From: Cognatundibacterium luofuense
Lineage (GTDB): Bacteria > Pseudomonadota > Gammaproteobacteria > Burkholderiales > Burkholderiaceae_D
DNA: 64,000 nucleotides
Assembly (NCBI RefSeq): GCF_018139685.1
Contig: NZ_JAGSPN010000005.1
Span: 1 to 64,000, forward strand
Direction of reading: 5' to 3'
In this document: piece by piece, positions 35,727 through 45,998 of the stretch
Numbering within the stretch: the first letter of the stretch is position 1
How the letters are laid out: every line of letters begins with the position of its first letter
Translations under genes and position numbers: made by a program
Notes under the pieces: model-generated
What the model saw: only the letters and a program-made list of their open reading frames with translations
Told to the model about the DNA's origin: nothing
Databases searched by the model: none

Positions 35727-35760
35727 AACAAAAAAGCCACCGGTCGGTGGCTTTTTTGTT
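35727..35760. terminator. Bidirectional terminator between rpoH and sco
   Basis: A 15-bp perfect stem with GCCACC/GGTGGC core, a 4-base loop (GGTC), an A-run on the left and a T-run on the right. It separates two convergent genes. Confidence 0.9.
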
Positions 35761-35781
35761 TGGTAATCCGGAAAGTGCTGA

Positions 35782-36372
35782 CTATTTTTCGTTCAGCAGT
35801 TTCTGCAAGTCTTGCACGATAGGCTCAGGACCTTGTGCATGGCGCAGAAATAAGCGGATACGGCCCTGTTTATCGAACACGTAACTGCCTGCAGTATGAT
35901 CCAGCGTATAACTGTCTGCTGTCTTGCCAGGGACTTTCTGATAGAACACTTTCAAGCCTTTAGCCAGCTTATCAATTGCTGCTGCATCACCGTACAAGCC
36001 CAGAAAACGCGTATCAAACGCCGGAACATAAGAACTCAGCAAAGCCTGGGTATCACGTGCAGGATCAAGTGTTACGAACAGTACCTGTACCTGGTCGGAC
36101 TGAGTACCCAGTTTTTGCATTACTGCCGACATTTCCGCCATCGTTGTCGGGCAAACATCCGGGCATTGCGTATAACCAAAAAACATGACCACCAGCTTGC
36201 CGCGAAAATCTGCCAGCGTACGGTCTTTTCCGGTGTGGTCTTTCAACTGAAAGTCCGCCGCATAGTCGAGCCCGGTCAGATCTGTATTATTGAATTTCAC
36301 AGCCGGTGGAGTGCAGGCCGCCAGCAACAAAATTGCCAGCCAGCAGCAGATTTTACGCAAAAATGAAATCAT
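35782..36372 (-). CDS. SCO1/SenC-family copper chaperone
   Basis: 196 residues. Delivers copper to the CuA centre of cytochrome c oxidase, or keeps its cysteines reduced. A lipoprotein-like N-terminus ([14 protein letters not shown] with a lipobox LLAAC) anchors it at the periplasmic side. The thioredoxin fold carries the copper ligands CPDVCP and a histidine in [13 protein letters not shown]. The gene is the last of the surf1 - membrane protein - ctaA - ctaB - sco run and overlaps ctaB by 4 bases. Confidence 0.93.
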   Translation of the reverse strand: MISFLRKICCWLAILLLAACTPPAVKFNNTDLTGLDYAADFQLKDHTGKDRTLADFRGKLVVMFFGYTQCPDVCPTTMAEMSAVMQKLGTQSDQVQVLFVTLDPARDTQALLSSYVPAFDTRFLGLYGDAAAIDKLAKGLKVFYQKVPGKTADSYTLDHTAGSYVFDKQGRIRLFLRHAQGPEPIVQDLQKLLNEK

Positions 36373-37250
36373 TTCAGATAGTGATCAATCAGTAAGGCTG
36401 CAAATAACAGCGACAAATAAATAATCGAATAAGCAAAGGTTTTACGCGCCAGCAGATCGCTATAATCGGTGAACATTTTCCACGCATACCAGAGGAAAAT
36501 CAGGCCAAGAATCACTGCTGATACCAGATAAAACATACCGCTCATTTTGACTGCAAATGGCAACAGGCTGGTCGCAAACAATGCAATGGTGTACAGCAGA
36601 ATATGGGTCAGCGTGACGCGCGGGCCATGCGTTACCGGCAACATAGGTAAACCTGAACGAGCGTAGTCATCACGTCTGTACATCGCCAGCGCCCAGAAAT
36701 GCGGCGGCGTCCAGACGAAAATAATCATCACCAGCAACCATGCTTCCATCGGCACTTCATTCGCCACCGCAGCCCAGCCCAGCGCTGGTGGCATCGCACC
36801 GGATAAGCCACCGATGACGATGTTCTGCGGTGTATTCGGTTTCAGCAGAATGGTGTAAATGATGGCGTAACCGACGAAAGTCACAAAAGTCAGCCACATC
36901 GTCAACGGGTTCACAAAATTGAATAAAACCCACATGCCCATGCCGCCGATGACACCGGAAAATACTATTGTCTGCAACGGGGTAATCTCACCCTGGGCGG
37001 TAGCACGACGCGCTGTTCGCGCCATACGGGCGTCAATTTCACGCTCAATCAGACAGTTGACAGCAAACGCTGCGCCGGCAAGCAGCCAGATACCGATTGT
37101 CGCAGCAACCAGTACGCGCCAGTCCGGCAGACCCGGTGTCGATAAAAACATGCCGATGACGGCACAAAATACCGCAAGCTGCGTGACACGCGGCTTTGTC
37201 AGCGACCAGTACTGGGCGATGCGGTTGGTGGGAAGAGTCAGGGTTGTCAT
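36369..37250 (-). CDS. ctaB: Protoheme IX farnesyltransferase (heme O synthase)
   Basis: 293 residues with about nine membrane helices. Adds a farnesyl group to heme b to make heme O, the first step to heme A. The prenyltransferase motif [18 protein letters not shown] (a variation on NxxxDxxxD) and the second conserved region [19 protein letters not shown] are visible. The start may be the ATG at 37250 or a GTG at 37259 that overlaps the ctaA stop. It sits between ctaA and sco and works directly with ctaA. Confidence 0.95.
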   Translation of the reverse strand: MTTLTLPTNRIAQYWSLTKPRVTQLAVFCAVIGMFLSTPGLPDWRVLVAATIGIWLLAGAAFAVNCLIEREIDARMARTARRATAQGEITPLQTIVFSGVIGGMGMWVLFNFVNPLTMWLTFVTFVGYAIIYTILLKPNTPQNIVIGGLSGAMPPALGWAAVANEVPMEAWLLVMIIFVWTPPHFWALAMYRRDDYARSGLPMLPVTHGPRVTLTHILLYTIALFATSLLPFAVKMSGMFYLVSAVILGLIFLWYAWKMFTDYSDLLARKTFAYSIIYLSLLFAALLIDHYLK

Positions 37251-37255
37251 GTTAC

Positions 37256-38335
37256 TCACTGTACAGCGACACGCTTAGCATGCCAGATACGGTAGTTTAC
37301 CATGCTCAGCAAAATGACCAGCACAGCAGCCATGCCATTGTGTAAAACAGCCAGCAATAATGGCCAGGATAACAAGACCGTTGATATACCAATGGCAATT
37401 TGCAATAACACCGCGACAATCAAACCAGTTGCCAGCCGTTCTGCTCCGGCGATCCGGCGTAACAAAAACGCCGTGCTCAGTATTATCAGTGCTGCCACCC
37501 AGGCAAAACTGCGATGAGCCCAGTGAATTGCAACCAGTGCCTGAAACGTCAGATATTCCCCGTGCACGGTTTTACCCAAAGGACGCCACAAACTGAATCC
37601 GTGCTGCCAGTCCATCGCAGGAATCCACTGCTCCTGACAGGTCGGAAAATCTGAACAGGCAAGTGCTGCATAATTGCTGCTGGTCCATCCACCGAGTGCG
37701 ATCTGGGAAAACAAAACGACCAATGCCAGCGGGGCCAACCAGCGCAGTGCGCTGGTTGGAATTTGCCATGGAGCCCAGTAGCGCCGGCTATCGTAAAGTA
37801 CCCATGACACCGTTAAACCGGCGAGCAGCAGCATACCTAATAACAAGTGAGTACTGACAATGACCGGCTGCAGTTTCAGGGTTACCGTCCATGCACCAAA
37901 TGCCCCCTGTAGCAGAATCAGCACCAGCATCGCTAGATTCCATGCATAGGAAGTTCCGTTGCGCCTGTAATCCCGCCAAGCCATCCACAATTGCGCAATG
38001 ACCAGCACACCAAGGCTACCGGCCAGATAGCGGTGAATCATTTCTATCCACGCTTTACTAACTGTTACCGGTCCATGCGGTGCAAGTGCCTCTGCATCAC
38101 GAATCTCTTCATGTGCCATGAAAGGATTAGATTCCCCGTAGCAGCCGGGCCAGTCCGGGCATCCGAGACCGGAATCGGTCAGACGGGTAAATGCACCGAA
38201 CATGATCAGCTCGAACGTCAGAGCAACTGTGACCGTCAGCAGTTTGCGTCGCTTATCAGGAACGCGCGAGAAAAAAATGAGCGCCAGCGGAAGACAGGCA
38301 ACTGCCAGAAAAATCAAACCCAGTTCAACAATCAT
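37256..38335 (-). CDS. ctaA: Heme A synthase (COX15/CtaA)
   Basis: 359 residues with about eight membrane helices. Oxidises heme O to heme A for cytochrome aa3 oxidase. Conserved histidines are visible in [13 protein letters not shown] and [14 protein letters not shown], and the N-terminal loop motif [18 protein letters not shown] is characteristic of the family. It is followed by ctaB with direct overlap and preceded at 2 bases by a small membrane protein gene. Confidence 0.95.
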   Translation of the reverse strand: MIVELGLIFLAVACLPLALIFFSRVPDKRRKLLTVTVALTFELIMFGAFTRLTDSGLGCPDWPGCYGESNPFMAHEEIRDAEALAPHGPVTVSKAWIEMIHRYLAGSLGVLVIAQLWMAWRDYRRNGTSYAWNLAMLVLILLQGAFGAWTVTLKLQPVIVSTHLLLGMLLLAGLTVSWVLYDSRRYWAPWQIPTSALRWLAPLALVVLFSQIALGGWTSSNYAALACSDFPTCQEQWIPAMDWQHGFSLWRPLGKTVHGEYLTFQALVAIHWAHRSFAWVAALIILSTAFLLRRIAGAERLATGLIVAVLLQIAIGISTVLLSWPLLLAVLHNGMAAVLVILLSMVNYRIWHAKRVAVQ

Positions 38336-38337
38336 GC

Positions 38338-38976
38338 CTAACCTATACCAGAAGCTTTTAATAATTTACTGATGTCTTTTTTTATCTTTACCGTGTCGGA
38401 GCCGACTGGATAACGCATCACCAGATTACCCAGCGGATCAAGCAGATACCAGTACATCGCTGGCGCTTTACCCTGTTCAACCGGCAACCATTTATTCAGC
38501 GGCGTCGCGTCAGCACGCAAAACATGCATCCCTGTAACAGCCTGCAATTGAGCCACCGGTGGCTGATACTGATCAGTAATCAGCCAGATACGTTCGATCC
38601 GGCTTTGCTCTTTGCCCTGCATCAGACGTAACTGCCGGATCTGATACAAAGTCGCCTCACACTGTTGTGTACATGGCGCATCTGTCACCATCAGCATGCG
38701 CCATTTACCATTGGTGTCCTGAATCTCGGCAGGAGCACTATTTTCCACACGGGACAGCATCATAGCAGGCATAGGAAAAAGGCGTGGATCGAGCAAAGTC
38801 CCGTAATTTGTGCGCCCTTCAGGCTTAATCCAGTAATACGACAGGTAAGACAAAATCACGGGTGCTGCGCAAACAGCGATTACCAGAAAAAGCGTCCATC
38901 TTGACCGGCTGGTTGCAGACTTAATAACAGCTTGTTCGTCAGCTGCCTGATTGTTCGTGCTCAATGGTTGGTTCAT
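38338..38976 (-). CDS. Cytochrome oxidase cluster membrane protein, SCO-like fold suspected
   Basis: 212 residues. One membrane helix (about residues 27-50, LFLVIAVCAAPVILSYLSYYW), then a periplasmic domain. The stretch WRMLMVTDAPCTQQCEATLYQIRQLRLMQGK has a C-x3-C pair in a thioredoxin-like position, as SCO proteins do. It is regularly found between SURF1 and ctaA genes in betaproteobacteria and probably helps oxidase assembly. The start at 38976 overlaps surf1 by 38 bases. Confidence 0.75.
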   Translation of the reverse strand: MNQPLSTNNQAADEQAVIKSATSRSRWTLFLVIAVCAAPVILSYLSYYWIKPEGRTNYGTLLDPRLFPMPAMMLSRVENSAPAEIQDTNGKWRMLMVTDAPCTQQCEATLYQIRQLRLMQGKEQSRIERIWLITDQYQPPVAQLQAVTGMHVLRADATPLNKWLPVEQGKAPAMYWYLLDPLGNLVMRYPVGSDTVKIKKDISKLLKASGIG

Positions 38977-39676
38977 GAATTCGGATGGTGAAAATTGCAA
39001 AAAATATCAATGACAGCAAACTCAGTGCGAGCCATTGCCACGCATAGGCACGGTTACGTTCAGCCCCGCTCGCCGCAGTACTCCATTGCAGCAGCAAGCC
39101 ATCCTGTGCTTCACTGGTTTGCTGCAGTATCCATGGCAGTACAGGTAATCCACTCGCTTGCCGGAACATACCGGTATCAAGATTCTGTAACAGCGCACCA
39201 CCTTTGAGTGCCGGCGCATCCCCAAGCTGAAGTACGCGATCTAACTGATGCCGCACGACTCCGCTGACTTTTACCACACCCGAGGGAGTAGGAGGCAGCG
39301 TCAAACGCAAGCGATCCTGCGGATCACGCGCTTGCCAGCCGCGCGCGATCAGTACGACGTTTCCCGAATTCTTTAACCGCATCGGCATCAGCACAATGCG
39401 GCCTGAAATACCGCCATTTGGCCTGTTGTCCAGATAAACAATCCATTCAGGCAGCCACTCCCCTTCGGCAAATACCGGGGTATACATATCGGGTAGTGTC
39501 ATACCAAAACTGACTGCGTCAGATGCAGGCTGCAACTGACGAACCTGCATCTGATGTGTCTGTTCTTCCCGGAGATTGGCTTTATTCCATTGCCAGCGAG
39601 CCAGCAAGAGGCCGAGCAACAACAAAGTCGCACAAACTAAAGCAGGAAAGAGTCTGAATCGAAAGGAGATACGCAT
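38939..39676 (-). CDS. SURF1-family cytochrome oxidase assembly protein
   Basis: 245 residues. Two membrane helices, one near each end (ALVCATLLLLGLLLARWQW, and WLALSLLSLIFFAIFTI), enclose a periplasmic domain, the standard SURF1 layout. Family features include RWQWNKANLREEQ after the first helix, YLDNRPNGGISGRIVLMPM and VLIARGWQARDPQDR. SURF1 helps insert heme A into subunit I. The ATG at 39676 is preferred to a TTG four codons earlier. Confidence 0.92.
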   Translation of the reverse strand: MRISFRFRLFPALVCATLLLLGLLLARWQWNKANLREEQTHQMQVRQLQPASDAVSFGMTLPDMYTPVFAEGEWLPEWIVYLDNRPNGGISGRIVLMPMRLKNSGNVVLIARGWQARDPQDRLRLTLPPTPSGVVKVSGVVRHQLDRVLQLGDAPALKGGALLQNLDTGMFRQASGLPVLPWILQQTSEAQDGLLLQWSTAASGAERNRAYAWQWLALSLLSLIFFAIFTIRIHEPTIEHEQSGS

Positions 39677-39726
39677 TCGGATATACAATCGGTTTGCCAG
39701 TTCAACAATAGCTTACCGGAGTTGGG

Positions 39727-39927
39727 ATGAAAATTCTGATCGCGATTGCGTTTATATGCATTATCGGCAGCCTGGCTTCGGCGCTGCTGTTTATGATGAA
39801 AGACAAAGGTCAAACTAACCGTACGGTAGGAGCACTTGCTTTACGTGTCGGATTTTCAATTGTTTTATTTATCTGCATACTGATTGCAGCGAAACTTGGC
39901 TGGATACAACCAACAGGACTGCGCTGA
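39727..39927 (+). CDS. Twin transmembrane protein (DUF2909)
   Basis: 66 residues with two membrane helices (about 3-22 and 38-58), separated by a short positively charged loop (MMKDKGQTNRTVGALALR). This small protein is found again and again in cytochrome c oxidase clusters of betaproteobacteria, suggesting an assembly or stability role. It is the only gene of this cluster on the plus strand, convergent with ctaE and divergent from surf1. GGAGTTGGG lies just before the ATG. Confidence 0.82.
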   Translation: MKILIAIAFICIIGSLASALLFMMKDKGQTNRTVGALALRVGFSIVLFICILIAAKLGWIQPTGLR

Positions 39928-39969
39928 ATCAGGCACTGCGAGCGGACAGTGCCTGAATTCGTGTCTGAC

Positions 39970-40830
39970 TTACATCCAGTACACAACGATATACAAACCC
40001 AGCCAGACCACATCAACAAAGTGCCAGTACCAGGCAGCACCCTCAAAAGCGAAATGCTGCTCAGGCGTAAAGTGGCCTTTCATTACCCGGAACCAGACAA
40101 CGCCCAGCATGATTGCACCGAGTGTCACATGGAAACCGTGGAAACCAGTCAGCATAAAAAATGTTGATCCGTAAATGCCCGAAGTCAGCTTCAGATTCAG
40201 TTCATGATACGCATGAATGTATTCATACGCCTGAAAACCGATAAACACGGCACCGAGTGCAATCGTGGCAAATAACCAAAACGCCGTTTTTCCGCGCTGA
40301 CCAGCACGCAATGCATGGTGCGAAATCGTCAGTGTCACACCGGACGTCAGCAGTAACGCCGTATTGATCGTCGGAATCGGGAACGGCCCCATGGTTGTGA
40401 AAGCATCGACAGTACCTGCGGGTCCTGCATTGCCCCACTGACCTGAAAAATCCGGCCACAGCAATTTGTGATCAATATCAGCAAGCCACGGCATGCTAAT
40501 GGTGCGCGCGTAAAACAGTGCTCCGAAGAACGCAGCGAAAAACATGACTTCAGAAAAAATAAACCAGCTCATGCTCCAGCGATAAGACACATCAATACGT
40601 GCGCTGTACTTACCGGACTCGGATTCCGAAATCGCATCACCGAACCAGTTATACATCACAATAACAGTCAGCACGATACCCGCCATGTTGACATAACTTC
40701 CCCACGACAAATGGTTCACCCATGCGGATGCACCAATCATCGTCAGTAGTAACGACACACCGGCAAGCACAGGCCATCGTGATGGTCCCGGAACAAAATA
40801 ATACGGGGCATTAGAACGTGAAGCACTCAT
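39970..40830 (-). CDS. ctaE: Cytochrome c oxidase subunit III
   Basis: 286 residues, seven membrane helices. Subunit III of the aa3-type terminal oxidase. Family signatures include YWMSWFIFSEVMFFAAFFGAL-type first part, HHALRAGQRGKTAFWL and TGFHGFHVTLGAIML, and the C-terminal AAWYWHFVDVVWLGLYIVVYW. The ATG at 40830 is preceded by GGAGACTGACC. It follows the DUF2970 gene after about 50 bases. Confidence 0.95.
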   Translation of the reverse strand: MSASRSNAPYYFVPGPSRWPVLAGVSLLLTMIGASAWVNHLSWGSYVNMAGIVLTVIVMYNWFGDAISESESGKYSARIDVSYRWSMSWFIFSEVMFFAAFFGALFYARTISMPWLADIDHKLLWPDFSGQWGNAGPAGTVDAFTTMGPFPIPTINTALLLTSGVTLTISHHALRAGQRGKTAFWLFATIALGAVFIGFQAYEYIHAYHELNLKLTSGIYGSTFFMLTGFHGFHVTLGAIMLGVVWFRVMKGHFTPEQHFAFEGAAWYWHFVDVVWLGLYIVVYWM

Positions 40831-40881
40831 GGTCAGTCTCCCTGATTGCAAATCTTAAAATCGATTTATTATTGCTAGCTC

Positions 40882-41097
40882 TTATTTCTGTACGACTAAA
40901 TGAACGATCCAGATCAGCGTCAGCACAAATAATGCCGCAGCAATCAGACCGGCAAGGATGACATGAACAGGATTCAGCTTTGCTGCATCCGATTCATAAT
41001 CTCCTTTTTTACGTATTCCCAGAAACGACCACAAAACAGCCTTTACCGTCGCACCGAAAGACAGCTTGCGCTGACTTGCCTGCTTCAGATCGCTCAT
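40882..41097 (-). CDS. DUF2970 small membrane protein of the oxidase cluster
   Basis: 71 residues. An amphipathic N-terminal part (FGATVKAVLWSFLGIRKKGDYESD) is followed by one membrane helix (HVILAGLIAAALFVLTLIWIVHLVV). DUF2970 proteins occur between ctaG and ctaE in many betaproteobacteria and are thought to help the oxidase, but no activity is known. The start overlaps the stop of ctaG by 4 bases (ATGA). Confidence 0.82.
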   Translation of the reverse strand: MSDLKQASQRKLSFGATVKAVLWSFLGIRKKGDYESDAAKLNPVHVILAGLIAAALFVLTLIWIVHLVVQK

Positions 41098-41678
41098 GAT
41101 TTATCAACTCCCGCCGCCGCTGCGGATTTTGTTTTCCCGCCGATATCAAAAAAGGTATAAGACAGTGTGATGGTCTTCACCTCTTTCGGTATCGCTGGAT
41201 CAATAAAAAACACTACCGGCATTTGTCTTGCTTCTTTCGGCCCCAGCGTTTGCTGCTGAAAACAAAAGCACTCCATTTTTTTAAAGTACTGTGCAGCCTG
41301 CTGCGGTGCGTAACTCGGAATAGCCTGCGCATCCATCTGATAAGGCTGCTGATTAACCACTTCATACACAATCTGGTGCATTTCACCGGGGTGTACTTTC
41401 ATGGACGACTGTACCGGACGAAAGCGCCAGGGTCCCTGCGTATTTGCGTCAAACTCCACCAGAATTTCCCGGCTGCGGTCGATCTGGGTATTACTCAGCT
41501 CTTTTGCTGAAATATCTTTCGGTGTCAGTAAATTGATACCGGTCACCTCGCAAATAGCGCGGTATACCGGAACCAGTGCATAACCGAAACCAAACATGAG
41601 CACTGCTATGATGAGAAGTTTTCCCATCATCGTTCTGTTCAGCTTTTGCAATAAGTTTTTTTCAGATGCATCCGACAT
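41094..41678 (-). CDS. ctaG: Cytochrome c oxidase assembly protein CtaG (Cox11)
   Basis: 194 residues. One membrane helix near the N-terminus (LLIIAVLMFGFGYALVPVY), then a periplasmic copper-binding domain. The conserved copper ligands sit in KMECFCFQQQTL, and VYRAICEVTGIN follows the helix. It delivers copper to the CuB site of subunit I. All expected features are present. Located between the small assembly gene and the DUF2970 gene. Confidence 0.95.
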   Translation of the reverse strand: MSDASEKNLLQKLNRTMMGKLLIIAVLMFGFGYALVPVYRAICEVTGINLLTPKDISAKELSNTQIDRSREILVEFDANTQGPWRFRPVQSSMKVHPGEMHQIVYEVVNQQPYQMDAQAIPSYAPQQAAQYFKKMECFCFQQQTLGPKEARQMPVVFFIDPAIPKEVKTITLSYTFFDIGGKTKSAAAAGVDKS

Positions 41679-41684
41679 AGATAC

Positions 41685-41792
41685 TCAGCGCAAAAATTGC
41701 TTGATCACTACCCCTGCAAAAAAGATCAGTACCAGTACGCCCAGCATCATCGCCGTACGCTGGTTTTTTTTCTGTAACACTTTCGTATCCAT
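41685..41792 (-). CDS. Cytochrome oxidase small assembly protein
   Basis: A 35-residue protein, too short for usual ORF cut-offs: MDTKVLQKKNQRTAMMLGV followed by one membrane helix (LVLIFFAGVVI) and a short basic tail. Such tiny proteins sit between ctaD and ctaG in many betaproteobacterial clusters. GGGAG lies six bases upstream of the chosen ATG at 41792; a second ATG immediately before it would add one methionine. Position and layout support it strongly; the mechanism is unknown. Confidence 0.82.
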   Translation of the reverse strand: MDTKVLQKKNQRTAMMLGVLVLIFFAGVVIKQFLR

Positions 41793-41836
41793 CATGCACT
41801 CCCGCTGAAACCGGCCCCGCAGGGCCGGACATGAAT

Positions 41837-43432
41837 TTAACGGAACTCAGGTGGTTCTTCGAAGGTATGGAATGGAGCAGGACTCGGAACTGTCCACTCC
41901 AGACCTTCTGCACCGTCCCAGGGTTTTGCAGGAGCAGGCTGACCGCCGCGAATCGCTGGGAAAACGACAAACAACAGGAAATACACCTGCATCAGACCGA
42001 AGCCGAATGCACCGACTGTTGCCACCATATTCCAGTCAGTAAACTGGGCAGGATAATCAGCATAACGACGCGGCATACCTGCAAGCCCCAGGAAATGCAT
42101 AGGGAAGAAAGTGATGTTGAAGGTAATCAGCGAACCCCAGAAGTGCACTTTTCCGCGGAATTCGTTGTACATAAAGCCCGTCCATTTTGGTCCCCAGTAA
42201 TAGAAACCGGCAAACAAGCTGAACAGCGAACCTGCCACCAGCACATAGTGGAAATGGGCAACGACGTAATACGTATCCTGCAACTGAATATCAATCGGTG
42301 TTACCGCGAGAATCAGTCCGGTAAATCCGCCCATAGTAAACACAAAGATAAATCCGACAGCGAACAACATCGGGGTTTCAAAGGTCATCGATCCCTTCCA
42401 CATCGTAGCGACCCAGTTAAACACTTTAACGCCGGTCGGTACCGAGATCAGCATGGTGGCATACATGAAGAACAACTGTGCGGTTACCGGCATACCGGTG
42501 GTGAACATATGATGCGCCCACACGATGAAAGACAGAATCGCAATCGATGCCGTTGCATACACCATCGATGCATAACCAAACAAAGGCTTGCGGGCGAAGG
42601 CGGGAACGATTTGAGAAATGATTCCGAACGCCGGTAAAATCATAATATACACTTCAGGATGTCCGAAGAACCAGAAGATATGCTGATACATTACCGGATC
42701 ACCGCCACCCGCCGCATTGAAGAACGAAGTACCGAAATGGCGGTCAGTCAGTGTCATCGTAATCGCACCGGCCAGTACCGGCATCACTGCAATCAGCAGA
42801 TATGCCGTGATCAGCCATGTCCAGCAGAACATCGGCATTTTCATCAGCGTCATGCCCGGAGCACGCATGTTCAGGATGGTGGTGATGATGTTGATCGACC
42901 CCATAATCGAAGAAGCACCCATGATATGCACAGCAAAAATTGCCATATCCATACCCGGGCCCATTTGGGTCGACAGCGGCGCGTACAGGGTCCATCCTGC
43001 CGCAGTTGCACCACCAGGAACGAAGAAAGAGGACACCAGCAAAATCGCAGCAGGTGGCATCAGCCAGAATGAAAAGTTATTCATCCGTGCGAACGCCATA
43101 TCGGATGCACCGATTTGCAATGGAATCATCCAGTTCGCAAAACCGACAAAGGCCGGCATGATCGCGCCGAACACCATAATCAGACCATGCATTGTGGTCA
43201 GCTGATTGAATAACTCCGGCTGAACCACCTGCAAACCTGGCTGAAATAATTCAGCACGGATCAGCAAGGCCAGTACACCGCCGGACAACAGCATGGTGAA
43301 TGAAAACCATAAATACAAAGAACCAATATCTTTGTGGTTGGTAGCAAACAGCCAGCGACGCCAGCCGTGCGGGTGGTCATGCGCGTGGTCATGCGCATGA
43401 TCGTGGGAGTGCGGTACAGTCGTGGAACTCAT
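41837..43432 (-). CDS. ctaD: Cytochrome c oxidase subunit I
   Basis: 531 residues, twelve membrane helices. Carries heme a and the heme a3-CuB oxygen-reducing centre. [17 protein letters not shown] contains the CuB histidine and cross-linked tyrosine; the other CuB ligands are in WAHHMF, and the heme ligands in [11 protein letters not shown] and [12 protein letters not shown]. The N-terminus is unusual: an [14 protein letters not shown] run of His-Asp repeats before the first helix, perhaps metal-binding. Several long open frames on the opposite strand are shadows. Confidence 0.97.
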   Translation of the reverse strand: MSSTTVPHSHDHAHDHAHDHPHGWRRWLFATNHKDIGSLYLWFSFTMLLSGGVLALLIRAELFQPGLQVVQPELFNQLTTMHGLIMVFGAIMPAFVGFANWMIPLQIGASDMAFARMNNFSFWLMPPAAILLVSSFFVPGGATAAGWTLYAPLSTQMGPGMDMAIFAVHIMGASSIMGSINIITTILNMRAPGMTLMKMPMFCWTWLITAYLLIAVMPVLAGAITMTLTDRHFGTSFFNAAGGGDPVMYQHIFWFFGHPEVYIMILPAFGIISQIVPAFARKPLFGYASMVYATASIAILSFIVWAHHMFTTGMPVTAQLFFMYATMLISVPTGVKVFNWVATMWKGSMTFETPMLFAVGFIFVFTMGGFTGLILAVTPIDIQLQDTYYVVAHFHYVLVAGSLFSLFAGFYYWGPKWTGFMYNEFRGKVHFWGSLITFNITFFPMHFLGLAGMPRRYADYPAQFTDWNMVATVGAFGFGLMQVYFLLFVVFPAIRGGQPAPAKPWDGAEGLEWTVPSPAPFHTFEEPPEFR

Positions 43433-43455
43433 CGTGTCTCTCCGGCGTATCTGAA

Positions 43456-44628
43456 TTATTTACGTGCAGCCAGCACTTCTGCAGGCTGAACCAGATTCTC
43501 TGCAGCTTTGTTCGACCAGCTGTTACGCGTATACGTAATCACTGCAGCAATCTCTGTATCTGACAACGTTGACTTCCATGCCGGCATCGCATTCTTACCA
43601 TTCAGCAGAATGCCGATCTGGGCAGCTTTCGGACCAGTAACCACAGCGGAAGCATCGAGTGCCGGAAACGCGCCGGGGATACCTTTACCTGTTGCCTGAT
43701 GGCAAGCCACGCAATTTGCTGCATAGACTTTTTCACCGCGTTGTTTCAGCTCATCCAGCGTCCATACTTTGGCAGGATCATCCGCTTTAGCAGCCATTTC
43801 TTTTTTCTTTGCCGCAACCCAGTTTTTGTATTCCTCTTCAGTGACCACATTCACAACAATCGGCATGAATGCGTGTTCTTTACCGCACAGCTCAACGCAC
43901 TGACCACGATACACACCGGTCTTTTCTGCTTTGAACCATGTGTCACGCACATAACCCGGAATCGCATCCTGTTTCACGCCGAATGCCGGAATCGTCCAAG
44001 AGTGAATCACGTCGTTCGCGGTGGTAATCAGACGTACTTTTTTATTGACCGGAACAACGACCGGATTATCAACTTCGAGCAGGTAATTATCAGTACGGGC
44101 TTCCGTTGGCTGCACACCGGGAGCACCGATCTGAGTGCGTGGTGTCGCCAGCGTGGACAGGAAGGAAATCCCCTCACCCTCGCCTTTCAGGTAGTCATAA
44201 CCCCATTTCCATTGCATCCCTGTGACTTTGATCGTCAGGTCAGAACTGGAAGTATCTTTCATAGCGACGACGGTTTTCGTCGCGGGCAATGCCATCAGAA
44301 TGACGATGATGAACGGTACAACTGTCCAGGCAATTTCCACTGCTGTGGACTCATGGAAGGTTGCCGCTTTGTGTCCGGCAGATTTGCGGTGAACGATGAT
44401 GGAATAGAACATCACACCAAAAACGATCACAAAGATCGTCAGGCAGATACCCAGCATCAGATTGTGCAGAGAGTAAATATCCTCTGCGATTTTTGTTACC
44501 GGAGCCTGCAAATTGAGCTGACGTACCGCTGGACCGCCCTGACTGTCTCCGGTCGCCAAGGCAGGCAGGCTGGTCGCAAACACAGCAGCGCCCAGCAAGA
44601 ACGACTGACATCGTTTTGCACTGATCAT
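43456..44628 (-). CDS. ctaC: Cytochrome c oxidase subunit II with C-terminal cytochrome c domain
   Basis: 390 residues: a caa3-type fusion. Signal peptide (residues 1-26), two membrane helices (about 56-80 and 99-120), then the CuA cupredoxin domain with [14 protein letters not shown] holding the CuA ligands. The C-terminal cytochrome c domain has the heme motif CVACH and a later methionine in GKNAMPAWK. It receives electrons from cytochrome c. It is the first gene of the oxidase operon; the 328 bases upstream should hold the promoter. Confidence 0.95.
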   Translation of the reverse strand: MISAKRCQSFLLGAAVFATSLPALATGDSQGGPAVRQLNLQAPVTKIAEDIYSLHNLMLGICLTIFVIVFGVMFYSIIVHRKSAGHKAATFHESTAVEIAWTVVPFIIVILMALPATKTVVAMKDTSSSDLTIKVTGMQWKWGYDYLKGEGEGISFLSTLATPRTQIGAPGVQPTEARTDNYLLEVDNPVVVPVNKKVRLITTANDVIHSWTIPAFGVKQDAIPGYVRDTWFKAEKTGVYRGQCVELCGKEHAFMPIVVNVVTEEEYKNWVAAKKKEMAAKADDPAKVWTLDELKQRGEKVYAANCVACHQATGKGIPGAFPALDASAVVTGPKAAQIGILLNGKNAMPAWKSTLSDTEIAAVITYTRNSWSNKAAENLVQPAEVLAARK

Positions 44629-44956
44629 GATTTCCCCAAAACCCTGTTTAGTTTTTTATGAAACGTTCACCAGAACGCGAAAAACCATGAATCCAAACTG
44701 CGTGCTGGCAACTTGAACAACGCCATCAGTATAGGAGGCAAATAAAATTCAGAGCAAGCAAAAACGGAAACTGTCGATATTGCGCTGACGCAAATGTGAC
44801 ACTGATGCAGATCAGAAACAATCCGCTTTTTGAAATTTGTTGCACTGCAATTTCCAGTGCAACATGCCTTATCAGAAAATAAACAGGCGGATATTTTGCA
44901 GCGCATCATGGCGGGCGTACCGTACACCAGCCAGCCTGCAAAACCGGGACAGATAG
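44629..44956. promoter_or_regulatory. Upstream region of the cytochrome oxidase operon
   Basis: No supported gene. An inverted repeat GTTGCACTG-N7-CAGTGCAAC lies at 44839-44863, about 210 bases before ctaC and close to the bioC stop codon. It may be a protein binding site or, less likely, a terminator. No clear promoter was picked out. Confidence 0.45.
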
Positions 44957-45871
44957 TCAGCGCTGGCGACGAGGCAAATCAAAACGGATAATCGCTTCAC
45001 CGGATTCCGTTTTGGCTGGCACGGGTTTAAACGCATGACCGTACACAACTTCAATTGTCAGATGTAGGCGCCCGTCAGGCTGACGCTGCTTCTCCAGCGC
45101 CTCAAGCAAGCGCTGATAACGACTGCGGCCAGTGAGGCCACGCAAACGGTTCTCCAGCGGATTACCACCGAGCGCCCGTACGTCCTCCAGTAAAGCTTGC
45201 GGATGCTCATAGGTCAAGGTCAGTTTTTCCATATCCATCACCGGTGTGGAAAAACCGTTTTCGATCAGCATATCGCCGAAGTCATGCATATCAACAAACT
45301 GAAGGGTATGCGGAAACGGATCTGCTTCCGCAAATGCAGCGCGCACTTCTGTCAGCGTATCCGGCCCGAAACAGGAAAACATCAGCAAACCTTCAGTCCG
45401 TAATACGCGACGCCATTCTGCAAACAGGGCATGTGGCTGTGGATGCCAGTGTAATGCCAGATTCGACCAGATCAGATCCACGCTGCGCGGTGCCAGCGGC
45501 AGGTCAGCAAAATCACCGCTGATTAACGCAGGTGCCGGTTCCGCACGCAATGCGGCAGGCGTCAGCCGGGACAGAAATCGTCCCAGTACCTGACGTGCAC
45601 TGCCGCGCGCCTGCTCGCCGGAACGCAACATGGCCGGACTCGCATCCAGACCGATGACCAGCGCTTCCGGATAGCTGCGCTGCAACTCAGGCAAATCGGC
45701 ACCTGCACCACAGCCGGCATCCAGTACACAAGCCGGCTGAATTTTGACCAGCTCCAGTTTTTCGCGCATCCGTCCGGCAATTTCACGGCGCAGAAAATCG
45801 GTACCGGCACTGCGTTGCGGATCAGAAAAAAGCTGGCGAACCTGTTGCAAATCAATCGGGGAACTCAACAT
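44957..45871 (-). CDS. bioC: BioC-type malonyl-ACP O-methyltransferase
   Basis: 304 residues. SAM-dependent methyltransferase with motif I VLDAGCGAGADLP, motif II-like GLDASPAMLRSGE and SVDLIWSNLALHW typical of BioC. BioC methylates malonyl-ACP to start pimeloyl synthesis for biotin. The C-terminal extension with LRGLTGRSRYQRLLEALEKQRQPDGRLHLTIEVVYGHAFKP is also BioC-like. It is divergent from comF and no other bio gene is in view, so the biotin role rests on family similarity. Confidence 0.83.
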   Translation of the reverse strand: MLSSPIDLQQVRQLFSDPQRSAGTDFLRREIAGRMREKLELVKIQPACVLDAGCGAGADLPELQRSYPEALVIGLDASPAMLRSGEQARGSARQVLGRFLSRLTPAALRAEPAPALISGDFADLPLAPRSVDLIWSNLALHWHPQPHALFAEWRRVLRTEGLLMFSCFGPDTLTEVRAAFAEADPFPHTLQFVDMHDFGDMLIENGFSTPVMDMEKLTLTYEHPQALLEDVRALGGNPLENRLRGLTGRSRYQRLLEALEKQRQPDGRLHLTIEVVYGHAFKPVPAKTESGEAIIRFDLPRRQR

Positions 45872-45998
45872 AACAAATCAATCATGAAAAAACTGCGCTA
45901 ACCTGAAAAAGATCAGCCGGACGGCAGGCAGTTTACACGCTGTCTGCTAACTGTGCTGAACTTCCCCCTGAACACATTGCAGGCAATACACGTCCGCC

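Noticed and set aside
41831-42637. 268-residue open frame antisense to ctaD
   Set aside because: Shadow of the conserved subunit I gene; His/Arg/Gln-rich and without domain.
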